From Hymenochaete sp. R1 (Eukaryota > Basidiomycota > Agaricomycetes > Hymenochaetales > Hymenochaetaceae), in the NCBI GenBank assembly GCA_019400425.1, contig JAFREE010000076.1, forward strand, positions 1 to 64,000: DNA of 64,000 nucleotides, written 5' to 3'. The position numbers were made by a program, and so were the translations under genes. The notes beneath the pieces are model-generated. The model saw only the letters and a list, made by a program, of their open reading frames with translations, was not told the origin of the DNA and ran no database searches. Positions 1 through 9,951 of this stretch are shown piece after piece (position 1 is the stretch's first letter; each line of letters starts with the position of its first letter).

Positions 1-3
1 AGA

Positions 4-186
4 TTGCCTTTTTTGATTCTTACCGGAATCTTGTTACCCTGGCCGGATCCGGGACCAGGGCCGATTCCCCGTAGTGAGAAGCTTTCACCATGGCAAGCAC
101 GTTGGCAGCTTACATTATCCCAGTACAAATTGGAGATCACACACAAACCTGGCAAGACACTGATTCAGGCTGGTGCTCTGTCATGA
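4..186 (+). pseudogene. RNase H C-terminal remnant of the gypsy polyprotein
   Basis: The segment reads QARWQLTLSQYKLEITHKPG and then an ALS motif, the usual end of gypsy RNase H just before the integrase linker. In the family the next residues are normally Arg-Arg-Pro-Asp. Here the sequence is TGA TGT CCA GAC at 184-195, so the first Arg codon is a stop and the second reads Cys, as if CGA CGT had each lost its C. Upstream of about position 90 the reading frame does not match RNase H, while another frame gives a D-x-x-R-N-L motif, which points to a frameshift. This is a broken coding segment. Confidence 0.8.
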
Positions 187-198
187 TGTCCAGACTAC

Positions 199-2190
199 AT
201 GGAAGGGCTTGAAGAAGAAGAACCAACTACGCTATTACCGGGCGAGTTGTTTATTGGTACGACTGAGGTGGAGGTTGAGGATGCAGAGTTGGTGACGAAG
301 GTTAGGGAGGCAGGGAAGGACGATCCCTTGGTCCAACAAGCCATCAAAGCCATCACCCAGTCAGGTGTTCTTCCTCTCAAATCAGCAATTTCTGACTGGC
401 ATGTGCAAGAGGGTCTTGTTTGGTACAAGGACAGGCTCTACGTTCCGGATGACCAAGACCTGCGGAGGGAAATCATCACACAATACCACAAATTACCGGT
501 CATGGGACATTCGGGGATATACAAAACCCAGGAAATGGTGCGATGCGACTATTGGTGGCCCAGATTAGGACAATTTGTGAAGCAGTACGTCATGGGATGT
601 GCCCTTTGTCAGCAGATGAAGGTCAACACACACCCAACTGTTCCGCCGTCAATGCCTATCCCCACCGATAAGGACGCACTTCCATTTTCCACTATCACCA
701 TGGACTTTATCACGGATCTCCCTGAATCGAACGGGTATACGGCATTATTCGTTGTGGTTAACCACGATCTCTCGAAAGGAATCATTCTCATGCCCTGCAA
801 CAAAGAAATCGACGCATTTGGAACAGCCAAACTCTATCATGACCACGTTTATCGACGATTTGGACTTCCAAAGCGAATGATCTCTGATCGAGGACCTCAG
901 TTTGCGGCTAAAGTATTCCAAGAATTATGCACCAAGATGGGTATCAAATCGTCACTGTCAACTGCGTATCACCCCCAGACAGACGGACAGACTGAACGAG
1001 TCAACCAGGAAATCGAAGCTTACTTGCGTATCTACTGCGGAAACCATCCAGAGCAATGGACTGACCACCTTCCAGACTTAGAGTTTGCGCACAATCTCAG
1101 AACTCATTCGGCAACAAATCAGTCTCCATTTGCCCTCATCATGGGATACAATCCAGTGGCAGTACCTACGATAACGACAGGCACACGGTTACCCGCAGTC
1201 AAGGAACATCTAGAGCAGTTGAATAGGATCAGGGATGAGGCGTTGGCATCACACGAGTTGGCAAGGCAGCGGATGGCGGATCGGATCACACGGAACTTCT
1301 CACCATTCAAAGAAGGTCAGAAGGTTTGGTTGGAAGCAAAGAATCTCCGAGTCGGAGGACCTTATCGGAAGCTGCGATCAAAACGAGAAGGACCTTTTGT
1401 CATCAAGAAGGTCTTGGGACCACTCACATATGAATTGAAACTCCCACAGCGGTGGCAAATCCATCCAGTATTCCATGCTTCTCTCTTATCGCCCTATCAG
1501 ATGATGGAGGTATACGGACCAGCTTTCTCAGAACCTCCTCCTGACATCATTGATGGCGAAGAAGAATGGGAATTGGAAGCAATCGTCAAACATTCAAAGA
1601 ACAATCAGGAGAGAGTACGATACAAGGTCAAGTTTATTGGGTATCCATCTACTCACAATGCAATCTACACAGAATCCGAACTCAGTAATATGAAGGACAT
1701 GCTCCAAATGTATAAAAGGAGGTATAAAATTCCTTATTTTTTTCACCAACAAATGCTTATCTTTTGCATCAGTTTTGCTATCTACTCTCTTATCCTCAAA
1801 AGTTACTACTCTCCTGACGGCAATACCTGTCTTCGCCTTTGTCTCCTACAACAAGAACTCCCAATTCATACCTTCACCATTGCCACCGCCATCACTCTTG
1901 ACAACATCACCGACAGTTTCCACAACAGCGCAGACTTCATTGCAAATCAAATCATATTCATTCACCTCCTATACCACGACATTCGTAACGCCTTCTGCTG
2001 CCACGAATTCAACACTCAACGTATCCGAGCCGCTCAACTCCAGAATGCCCAGAGCCAGGATCGAACGCGACTACAACACGCACGTGCGTCGAGTCAGAAC
2101 TGGGGCCAGCCCATACCGCTGCCCAGAAACCAGCGACAACGTCCAAGAACTCACCAAAACCCTGACACACAACAGCTGCACTCATCCTGA
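199..2190 (+). CDS. Integrase with C-terminal chromodomain (gypsy pol, integrase portion)
   Basis: The enzyme inserts element cDNA into the host genome. An H-H-C-C zinc-binding region lies at about residues 95-137, ending in CALC. The catalytic core has Asp169 in MDFITD, Asp230 in SDRGPQF and Glu266 in TERVNQE, with exactly 35 residues between the last two, so the D,D(35)E triad is intact. HASLLSPY introduces a chromodomain at about residues 454-510. In it the usual K-W-K-G-Y is KFIGY and the T-W-E-P block is replaced by AIYTES, so the aromatic cage and core look altered. After about residue 515 the frame runs on into sequence better explained by the overlapping downstream ORF. The Met at 199 is only the first Met after the stop; the part was originally translated as polyprotein. 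Confidence 0.9.
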   Translation: MEGLEEEEPTTLLPGELFIGTTEVEVEDAELVTKVREAGKDDPLVQQAIKAITQSGVLPLKSAISDWHVQEGLVWYKDRLYVPDDQDLRREIITQYHKLPVMGHSGIYKTQEMVRCDYWWPRLGQFVKQYVMGCALCQQMKVNTHPTVPPSMPIPTDKDALPFSTITMDFITDLPESNGYTALFVVVNHDLSKGIILMPCNKEIDAFGTAKLYHDHVYRRFGLPKRMISDRGPQFAAKVFQELCTKMGIKSSLSTAYHPQTDGQTERVNQEIEAYLRIYCGNHPEQWTDHLPDLEFAHNLRTHSATNQSPFALIMGYNPVAVPTITTGTRLPAVKEHLEQLNRIRDEALASHELARQRMADRITRNFSPFKEGQKVWLEAKNLRVGGPYRKLRSKREGPFVIKKVLGPLTYELKLPQRWQIHPVFHASLLSPYQMMEVYGPAFSEPPPDIIDGEEEWELEAIVKHSKNNQERVRYKVKFIGYPSTHNAIYTESELSNMKDMLQMYKRRYKIPYFFHQQMLIFCISFAIYSLILKSYYSPDGNTCLRLCLLQQELPIHTFTIATAITLDNITDSFHNSADFIANQIIFIHLLYHDIRNAFCCHEFNTQRIRAAQLQNAQSQDRTRLQHARASSQNWGQPIPLPRNQRQRPRTHQNPDTQQLHSS

Positions 2191-2727
2191 GCACCCGGAA
2201 GCACTACTTCAAAACTGGGATTTAGCTGGTGCTGCAGTCATTTCAGGTGCAGACCGTCTCTCCAAGATCCTAACCACGTGGCCTTGTCTCAACATCATTG
2301 ACCTGTTTCACGAGCGCAAGCTGAATGCGGACAACTTGGAGGACGATGACCCAACAGACCTTATCCATAGTCAGGTCCAGATCTTCTGGAGCGCAAGCGA
2401 TACGACAATGCAGCTAATGTCCGAACTTGTTCGTCTCGAAAAGGCCAAGCAGCGGCTCTGGTCCCAGGCTTACTCGATAGCACGTATTGGTCAACAGGCA
2501 CTCATGAATGCGTACGTCGAAGGAGGTCTTCGAGTGTTATGTCCCTTTGATTGAAATCCTTACGAGCCACAACCTGCTGACTTAGCCAGTCACCTGTCCG
2601 ATCCGTGGGCTGCACAACCTGAGCCTACCTCTGAGCCCAGTGGTTCACACGAATGCCCTACCAATCCAGGAGAGGGCGATGTGTTTGTCGAGGAGTCACT
2701 GTCAGAGGATGACTTTGAGATTTGATG
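1775..2727 (+). pseudogene. Extra ORF downstream of the retroelement integrase, with one internal stop
   Basis: This reading frame starts just after the chromodomain in a different frame from integrase. It is open for 259 codons, meets one TGA at 2552-2554, and continues in the same frame (NPYEPQPADLAS) for about 57 codons to an acidic end (EDDFEI) and a stop just before the untranslated region. The middle part (about 2160-2550) looks like a soluble helical protein and the tail is Pro/Glu rich. I do not recognise the family. Its place between integrase and the purine tract is that of accessory or env-like genes in some gypsy elements, but I see no signal peptide or membrane anchor. The first Met and the N-terminal extent are uncertain. 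Confidence 0.5.
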
Positions 2728-2908
2728 AGTAGTACTGTTGATGGTGGTGATGTCTTTTCTTCTGCACTTTTCCTCATGCCCCTATGCCTGTTCCTTGATT
2801 ACCTTGCTTGTTTTTTCTTTTCTTACGTCCTTTTGATCATGATCCTTTGTCTTTCCGTTTTTCTCTTTTCTTAAACTTGTATTTCTGGATCCATTGGACC
2901 AGAACCTT

Positions 2909-2919
2909 AGGAGGGGGGT
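2909..2919 (+). other. Polypurine tract of the retroelement
   Basis: AGGAGGGGGG is followed by TAATATTACGG. In gypsy elements a purine run directly before the 3' LTR primes plus-strand DNA. The LTR would normally begin TGTTACGG; here it begins TATTACGG at 2922, one G-to-A change from that. Confidence 0.6.
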
Positions 2920-2921
2920 AA

Positions 2922-3411
2922 TATTACGGTTCAACACCGTTCATACGCTTAGTCAAGCATACCCGCTTACTTCATTTCTTTCTTTGTCATATTGTTCTTT
3001 GTCTTTCTTTAACATTCCATGCACATGATCACATGTGATCATTGCACAGCATCAGTCAGCACCTTACTAAGGTGCCTTCCTTATTTGTACGTTTCTTCCC
3101 TTGTACTATTTGCACAGCCTTGTAGACAGGTGGCCTATATAAGGGCCTTACCTTGTAGCTCATGTACCCTAGATTTGACCTTCTGTCCTCACCGGTCAAT
3201 ACATCTTGTCTTTATTCTCCTGTCTTATAGGACTATCCCTGATTGGGATATCCTACTTGAACTCTGTCTAATCAGTTACCTAAGCCGGAGCTTAGGCCTG
3301 ATCTCTTGTAATCTCAGGTCGCTGTCACATGACCCTGATTTGTCAGACTCCTGATCAACGTCTTGATTGGACTCTAATAAAACGCACCTCAACGAGTACC
3401 CAACGCACACA
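2922..3411 (+). repeat. Presumed 3' LTR of the gypsy element
   Basis: The block starts right after the purine tract with TATTACGG. It contains a TATA-like box (TATATAAG, 3136-3143) and a polyadenylation-like AATAAA (3376-3381), the order expected in U3-R-U5. The right end is set tentatively at the ACACA near 3411. No second LTR copy is in the window to compare, so the boundary is a guess, and no target-site duplication could be checked. Confidence 0.5.
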
Positions 3412-4206
3412 AGAAAATGTGATTCCGGGCCATCGAGAACTTCACCGAGATCAACATCCCCAAGGCAAACAAGGTCTGGTAACCCCCTACCGGTCCACGG
3501 CCTCACTTCAAATGAAACTGCACCGTAAATGTCACGTGCGCCCGGCCCACGCTCTCTCGAACCTCAAAATTGCCACAAAATCGACAATAACTCACCAACC
3601 ACAAATGCGACCACTCGTTTTCTTTGCAGATTCGGAATCAGGGAGTGATTTTACACTAGGAAATGTTGTTCCCCACCTTGCGCCATGTCCAGGGGACGCC
3701 AAACTGCAAAACGTCACAATTCTTGATTACGTTGTTGAAACTCCGATGCAACGTAAGCAGCGAGTGTGACGATTTGCGATTGCGCTATGTTCCCGGCATT
3801 GCCCAGGGACGTATTGGGTATCGCCAGAACCGCACGAATGAGGAGATTCCGAATATGTAATTTGTTTGCGGGATTGACCACAAGTATTCCCTGCAAACAT
3901 TGATTCTTTGACGCCATGTCCCAATCGGGTCGAAAAGTTCCCACGCCAGATCAAAAAACGTAAAAGGTCCATCCTTGAGAATAACTAAGGTTGGTAGAAG
4001 AGACAGCAGAAACAGAGTTGTAGAAACCCAGATATAAGCACTCAAAGGTGTGGGAAGTGAGATGATGAGGGTTGGGGACAGGAGCAAGAGCCACGGCAAT
4101 GACGTGCACTCTTACCTAACTGATGCCCACTGATCACATGCTCCCATACCTTCACGTGCTGTATTTTCGGGCCCAATCGGGATGATCGGCCTAGAACGGG
4201 GGGTCA
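3412..4206. other. Gene-free stretch between two LTR-like blocks
   Basis: No supported gene. Short open frames on both strands (for example 3785-4099 minus, hydrophobic) show no recognisable domain. The right end, about 4196-4206, is a G-rich run (ACGGGGGG) directly before TGTTACG, like a second polypurine tract, so part of this stretch may be the end of another retroelement. Confidence 0.4.
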
Positions 4207-4602
4207 TGTTACGATTTGTTCCAATTCTTTTCTTTTTCCTTCCTCATTCTCCCGACCGTGTCCGAGAAGTTCGGACTCATACTCCAATCCTCCGTGCTTG
4301 ACCCCAGACCCTGTGCAGAGCCCCACTGACATCATCTACTCCACTTACTCCACCCACTCCACTGACATCATTCGTTTGCTCCACTGACATCATGCTCTGC
4401 CTGGTCTGTGCACTCACTTTTGCTTAGTATAAATACATACAACTCTTTACCTGTAATTCCCCAGTTTTGGAGATAGTCTATTCTTCCCGACTATAGTCCT
4501 TAGCCAAATCCTATCTCCTTTATACAAACCCCCTCCTCCCTCTAAGTCGTAGCGCGACCTGGTGCCCAATCCCTCGGCCACTTGTAGTCGGTTGCTGACA
4601 CA
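4207..4602 (+). repeat. Second LTR-like block with triplicated motif
   Basis: It begins TGTTACG after a G-rich tract and contains a TATA box (TATAAATA, 4428-4435). CCACTGACATCAT occurs three times upstream of that box, at 4323-4335, 4359-4371 and 4381-4393, with further CTCCAC repeats between. A possible end is ...GACACA near 4602. The sequence differs from the 2922-3411 LTR except for the shared TGTTACG-like start, so it would be another family. It may be a solo LTR. Boundaries are uncertain. Confidence 0.4.
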
Positions 4603-4765
4603 TGGTGATAGTGCCAGACATTGTGTGAATGTGTCATTGAATGAGGCTAGGATGTGGATGGCACCAAAGACATTGAAGTTACTCATTGTGCAGCCCTCAA
4701 AAAAGTTCTATCTTGGGACTTTTTTTCTTTATTTTTTCTTTTATAAAATTTCTATCTAGGTGGTA

Positions 4766-5054
4766 CAGGTAGGTACAGTAAAGTTTTGCTCACCCCATTT
4801 TTTGGAAAGCACATCAATCACCTGCGACGGGGGAATTTTCTTATCCAACTCGCTTTTTCTTACTTCAAACTAGTCTTTATGCATTTAAATATCATAAGAC
4901 ATCATCATTAATGTATAAATTCTTTGCAAGTTCAATGAAAAGTTGTTGTTTTTTTTGCTCCTCAATGGTTTGCCCACCCAGAAAATCCCTGCATTGCAGG
5001 TTATCAACGCGCTTTCTAAAAATGGGGTGAGCAAAACTTTACTGTACCCACCTG
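4766..5054. mobile_element. MITE with 45-bp terminal inverted repeats and TA flanks
   Basis: The left end (4766-4810) starts CAGGTAGGTACAGTAAAG. The right end (5011-5054), read as its reverse complement, starts CAGGTGGGTACAGTAAAG. The two ends match over about 44 bases with three or four differences. TA stands directly outside each end (4764-4765 and 5055-5056), the target duplication expected of Tc1/mariner-type transposases. The interior is 200 bp, AT-rich and non-coding. This fits a non-autonomous miniature element mobilised by a mariner-like transposase coded elsewhere. Confidence 0.85.
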
Positions 5055-5139
5055 TATAATAATTTGAAATAATTTGTGGAACTCGCAGTTACAAAACTGC
5101 GAGTGACAATTTCAGCCAGTTTCCGCACCATCTGCATGT

Positions 5140-5381
5140 CACAGCAGGCATAGTTGAATCATGTGGCCAGACATATTTGTCAAAAAGTGTGAAATATATG
5201 CATTATATGTTTTGGGATTTTTTTGTGTCAATAAATCCGAAAATATATCCTTACTTTGGCAGGGGGATTAGAATATATTTTCGAATTTTAATGGTCCTGA
5301 AAACCCCAAAACATATAATGAATACATTTCACACTTTTCAATGAATATGTTAGATCAAATGATTCGATTACGCCTGCTGTG
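5140..5381. mobile_element. Foldback (long hairpin) element upstream of DDB1
   Basis: The left arm starts CACAGCAGGCATAGTTGAATC at 5140 and the right arm, reverse-complemented from 5381, starts CACAGCAGGCGTAATCGAATC. The arms keep pairing inward through AAAAGTGTGAAATRTATKCATTATATGTTTTGGG to an inner pair around CGAAAATATAT (about 5238 and 5274). Almost the whole 242 bp can therefore form one hairpin with a short loop near 5250-5265. There is no coding capacity. It differs from the MITE 85 bp to its left. TGT next to both ends could be a short target duplication, but that is weak. Confidence 0.75.
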
Positions 5382-5571
5382 TGTCTAGTCCCCGGCCGGT
5401 CCGAAGATCAGGGCGGTTTCCCTCCCAGCAGTGACACTTCTTGTGTCGTGCACCTTTCTCCTTTTGGAAAGGGATCGCCATGTCTGCGTCTGCGTCGCGT
5501 TCAACTTTGAATGCACCTACTCTTCCCGAGTACACCTCATTTCTAACTGTACTAAGCCTCTCATTTTGACT

Positions 5572-8500
5572 ATGAAAGTCATATCATCTTTCTGGCATCC
5601 GTCATCCGTAGTTGCATCGGCAAAGGCAAGGCTATTAAAAGACAAGGACTTCGAACACCTTATAATTGCAAGGAATGATAGGGTCGAAGTGTTCCTCATC
5701 CATATCGACGGACTTCGGCTTCTGTGCTCTTTGGAGATCTGGGGTCAAATAACGGCATTGCACGTCATACCATCCAAAGTATGCAGTAAATAGTACTCTT
5801 CTATAGTTTGCCGTTGTCCATGACCTTTGACTAGGAGAATAACGGTCAACGCTTGTTGGTTGTTACCGATCATCCTGAACCGACCATCCTGTGCCTCCAC
5901 TTGGCAGATCGGAATTCGGGTGCACCGTTCGAATTGTGTATTGAAAAACATATAAATTTGCAAGAACGAAACGCACGTCCTGCTGAGTTTTATAATGGTT
6001 GTGTGTTGGACCCTCTGGGGCGAGCTGCTGTAGTGTGTTCCTATACCGGCAAGTTAAGGATCTTGGAGATTGGGAACGGCACTATCCGGGGAGATTTCGA
6101 TACGCCGTGAGTAATCCTCTTTCATTTTCATATCATCGGAGCCCTAAAGCCTAGTTTGAAAGCCTGCGAGAATTGAACATTTTATCTATGTGTTTTCTCC
6201 CCTCTGTAAAGAAAAGCTCGACACTCCTATCCATTCTTCATCGCGATCATAATCAACAGTTGACAGTATCATCACACGAACTCTTGATTTCCAGATCAGA
6301 GTTGTCGACTTCTTCATCTCCTCACTTTCATGACATTTTTATCAAAGACGAGGATTGCAACTTACTTATTCCTGTGGAACCTCGATTGGAAGCCGGCGGG
6401 ATACATGGCGGAGGAATTCTGGTGGTTGGAGGCAAGAAGTTGTTTTTTTATACGATGGATAGGAATCCGAAGAAGAAAATGAGCGCGACGACTGAATCTC
6501 ACTCCGCATTTAAGTCCGCGGATATTGAGATGGACTGGCCATATTCCAAGGTAACTGCGTGCGTAGCGTCGTTTTATGCGTCATGTTAAGGGTGTTGATT
6601 GTCATGCAAACCATTGAAGTTGGACGCCAATCGGCCCCAACGAAGGCTTACGCTTCATCCTTGGTGATGAATTTGGACGATTGGTTCTTTTAGCGTTCGA
6701 TGACTCGAAACTATATTTGCATCACTTGTACCTCGGAAAGGCACGGAAGCTTTTCTAAGCAGCAATAGCCTGGCTGCTTGCTGATGATACTTTTTTTGTA
6801 GGTCTCCGCTCCCACAACACTTACGCTGTTGCCTTCTCAGTTCTTATACGTGGGTTCACATTTCGGCGATAGCCAGTTGGTACAAATCTTGACAAGCTCG
6901 TCATCGACAACGCACAACTTCCTCGAAATTATGGATAGTTTCGATAACGTGGCGCCTGTCATGGATGCAATCACAGCCGATTTCGACAACGATCAAGTGA
7001 GTGATTCTTTACAAAGTTTCAATGTGTCTTCCTTAAAAATTTAAAGCCCGCAGTCATTACTTGTTCAGGCGGCCAAAGCTGTGGTACGCTTCGAGTCATT
7101 CGAAACGGGGCTGACTTCTCCGAATCTATTCGCTTCAATGGGGAAGGTGGAGTAATAAGATTGTGGACAGCGAAACTAGAGGCAAGCCAGCCGTACGACT
7201 TTGTAACCTCCGCTTTCAACTCCAAAGCATTTTCTGACTAGCACCACTAGAGATGATTCGCACATTATTGTTTCGACAGCTTTCTCAAGTCACATTTTTA
7301 AACTGCCGGAGACGGCAGATAGCACAGAACTGACATACTCCGATGGAATCTTTGACCTGAAGAGAAACTTCCCAACCCTCTCATTCGGTAACATATTGCC
7401 AAGGAATCATTCAGCCAGCCGCGCTTCGGAATACGTAGGAGGGGGTAAGGTTATTCAGGTGACCCCACATGCTGTTGATCTTATAGATATAAGAACGAAT
7501 ACCTGTGAAGATACATGGGCTCCTAAGGCGCATCAATGCATAGTTGAGGCTGATGTCAATACGAGTCTAATCTGTGCTGCTCTTTCTCATGGTCACGTCG
7601 TTCTGCTCAACGAACTTGATGGACGTTTGCAGATCAAGAAGTGAGCGGGCCCTACATGAAACATATTCTCTTCTGAATCCATTCGTATAGTCAGAGAAAA
7701 TTCTGCGAACCGTCTGATGATTTTGCAGAGATTTCAGCCGTGTCCTTTAGACGCCCAGGAAGATTCGCCAGGCATCCCACGTTACTGTGCATCGGATTTT
7801 GGAACTCTAACCGTGTCATCCTGACGTCACTACCTGGTCTTCAAGAGGTCGCCAACGTTACGCTGGCCTCCCTTCCTAAATCCGTAATCTTGCATGATTT
7901 CGAAGGCGAACACTCTACACGTCAAACCCAACTCTTCATTGGGCTTATAAATGGCACAGTCGCGACATTTTCTCTTTCAAAATTGGCAGGTGAAGGGGGA
8001 TCGAAATCCGCATCGTTGTGCAATGCCAAGTCGGTTTCGTTGGGTGACGCACCTGTCGCCCTAAACCTTTGTGAGGTGAATGGCAGACCGGCAGTATTTG
8101 CTAGTGGAACGCGCCCTGTAGTGTTTAGTTGGACACGCGATGCACTCGGCCATTCACCGGTCCTCATCAAGGCGCGTGGTCTCTCCTGCATATTCTCCCG
8201 CTAGGGTTTTAAACCCTAATATCGATTCATGACAGGACATACTTGCCTCGGCGCCGATCAACTCTACCCGTTTCCCATCATCACTCGTGCTATCGAGTAC
8301 CGCCGGTCTAGTCATAGGAAGAATTACAGGGCAAGATAAAAAACACATCAGAACGGTTAGTAGTTCTTGTTTTTTTGAAAGAACCTACTTGTCTGAAACT
8401 TCATGTACGCAACAGATATCACTGGGCACAGATACTCCAATAAAAGTTTCATATCACCCCGTTAGCCGAGCACTGGGCGTAGGGTGTGCACGACTGTCCA

Positions 8501-9844
8501 TCATAAACCAGAGCACTGTTGTAGACTCCGGCTGCTCGTTTAAACTTATTGATACGAAGGATTACACGGGTCGGTGCCATTCTGTAATCTGCTAGAATCT
8601 GCGTTCGCTTACGATTTTCCAGTTCGAAACGAAATTTTCTTCGACAGAACTGAGGAGATCACCTCCGTGACAACCATTGACTACAATGAAAATATATACT
8701 TCTGTGTTGGGTCGACTATATTTGATGAAAGAGAAGTAGAGCCCAGTAAAGGAAACATTCGACTCGTGCCTGCAACACTATCTTCAGAAACCCGAGCCCA
8801 CGTTTCACTCCGCAAGGCTGTTCCTGGCGCTGTTTATTCGCTCGAAACTCACCAAAGTCGGCTCATAGCTGCCATCAATTGCTCCGTACGTAGTGTTACT
8901 ATCTGGGATGGCTTGTTTGAAAACTCTGATTCCGTCCCAGGTTGAAGTGTTCGACCCCACAGATTCTAATGGCGAGCTGGAATTGCCTACCATAGCTCAG
9001 TGGAATCATAACTATATCGTGACGGAAGTGAAGTCGTTCAAAGGATATATCGCCGTCAGCGACGCCGTATCCTCCTTGACCCTTTTGAAACTGGATGGGG
9101 ACAACATCACCACTCTCGTCAAGAGCTATAGCCCTCTTTGGCCAGTTAGCATGAATGTTATAGACCACGATACCATTATAGGAGCAAATGTGAGCAAACT
9201 AAGTCTCGAATGTCCTAATGATGCTCATACTCGTCTATTTTGAAGGCAGATAACAATATCTTCTCATATCAATTACAAGAACAAGGTGGAAAGATATCTC
9301 TTGAACGGAACGGGTTCTTCAACATGGGCGAAATGGTGAACAAATTTACTAAATGTAAGGAAATCGCAATTTCTTGGTTTTAAGCTCACTGAGTTTCTAC
9401 GACAGATGATACTGATCCTTCGCAAGCAGACTCAAGGTTCCAAGTGAAACAGCTGCTTTTCACGGCAAGTGGCCGTATCTCAATAGTGGTGGACGTAGAT
9501 GACGAGGTCACTAAGCGTCTTGTTGCCCTTGAAAGAAATATGTCACACATCATCAAGGGACCGGGGGACACAGATCATTTTAGGTGAATTTTGACCTTAT
9601 CATGCAAGATACGTGACTAACTTTTACTAGTTGGAGGGCACCGAGTAATCGGCGGGGGCGATCGGATGCACAAAGTGCCGCAGTTGGTTTTATTGATGGT
9701 GACTTCTTAGACAGGTTCCTTGACTATAGCGAGTCGTCGAAGGAGATGCAGTCCATATTATCCGGAAGCAATGAGGCAGAAAGACTTGAATGGTCGTTTA
9801 CGGAACTTCGGAATCTAGTGGATTCATTGCGCCTTATGCGCTGA
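5572..9844 (+). CDS. DDB1: DDB1-like damage-specific DNA-binding protein / CUL4 adaptor (many exons)
   Basis: DDB1 is the triple beta-propeller adaptor that docks substrate receptors on CUL4 ubiquitin ligase and helps nucleotide-excision repair in the nucleus. Exon 1 (5572-5778, 69 codons) gives the typical N-terminus, with LIIARNDRVEVFLI. Exon 2 starts at 5835 and reads VVTDHPEPTILCL and later YTGKLRILEIG. Further exons give RFILGDEFGRLVLL, FLYVGSHFGDSQLVQIL, the CSGG...LRVIRNGADF block, GAVYSLETHQSRLIAAIN and the C-terminal GFIDGDFLDRFLDY helix found at the end of DDB1. The last exon ends LRLMR-stop. The family runs about 1,100-1,200 residues and the span fits. An upstream ATG at 5431 is open but does not match the family start. 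CPSF160 and SF3b130 are related, but the C-terminal motif favours DDB1. Confidence 0.9.
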
Positions 9845-9951
9845 GTGTCAATTGTATTGTCCGAATAATAAATACTATGTATGCATTATGCTCGTAATGG
9901 ATGAGAAGGGGAAAAAGAATGACTACTGAAAGCATTTGTGAAAGCAAAATC

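Larger units (their letters stand above)
1..3411 (+). mobile_element. Ty3/gypsy chromovirus-type LTR retrotransposon, 3' half, decayed
   Basis: In order I read the end of RNase H, an integrase with zinc-binding, D,D(35)E and chromodomain parts, an extra downstream ORF, a purine tract (2909-2919) and a presumed 3' LTR. This order is that of chromodomain-bearing Ty3/gypsy elements of fungi. The left part (gag, protease, reverse transcriptase, 5' LTR) lies outside the window, so whether the whole element is present cannot be told. The copy carries a frameshift in the RNase H part and in-frame stops at the RNase H/integrase junction and in the third ORF, so it is very probably not autonomous. Confidence 0.9.

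Noticed and set aside
3785..4099. Hydrophobic minus-strand open frame of 104 codons
   Set aside because: No recognisable domain, no promoter or exon partner, and it lies between repeat remnants.
5431..5571. Upstream in-frame ATG for DDB1
   Set aside because: The extra residues do not resemble the family; the Met at 5572 lines up with the known start.
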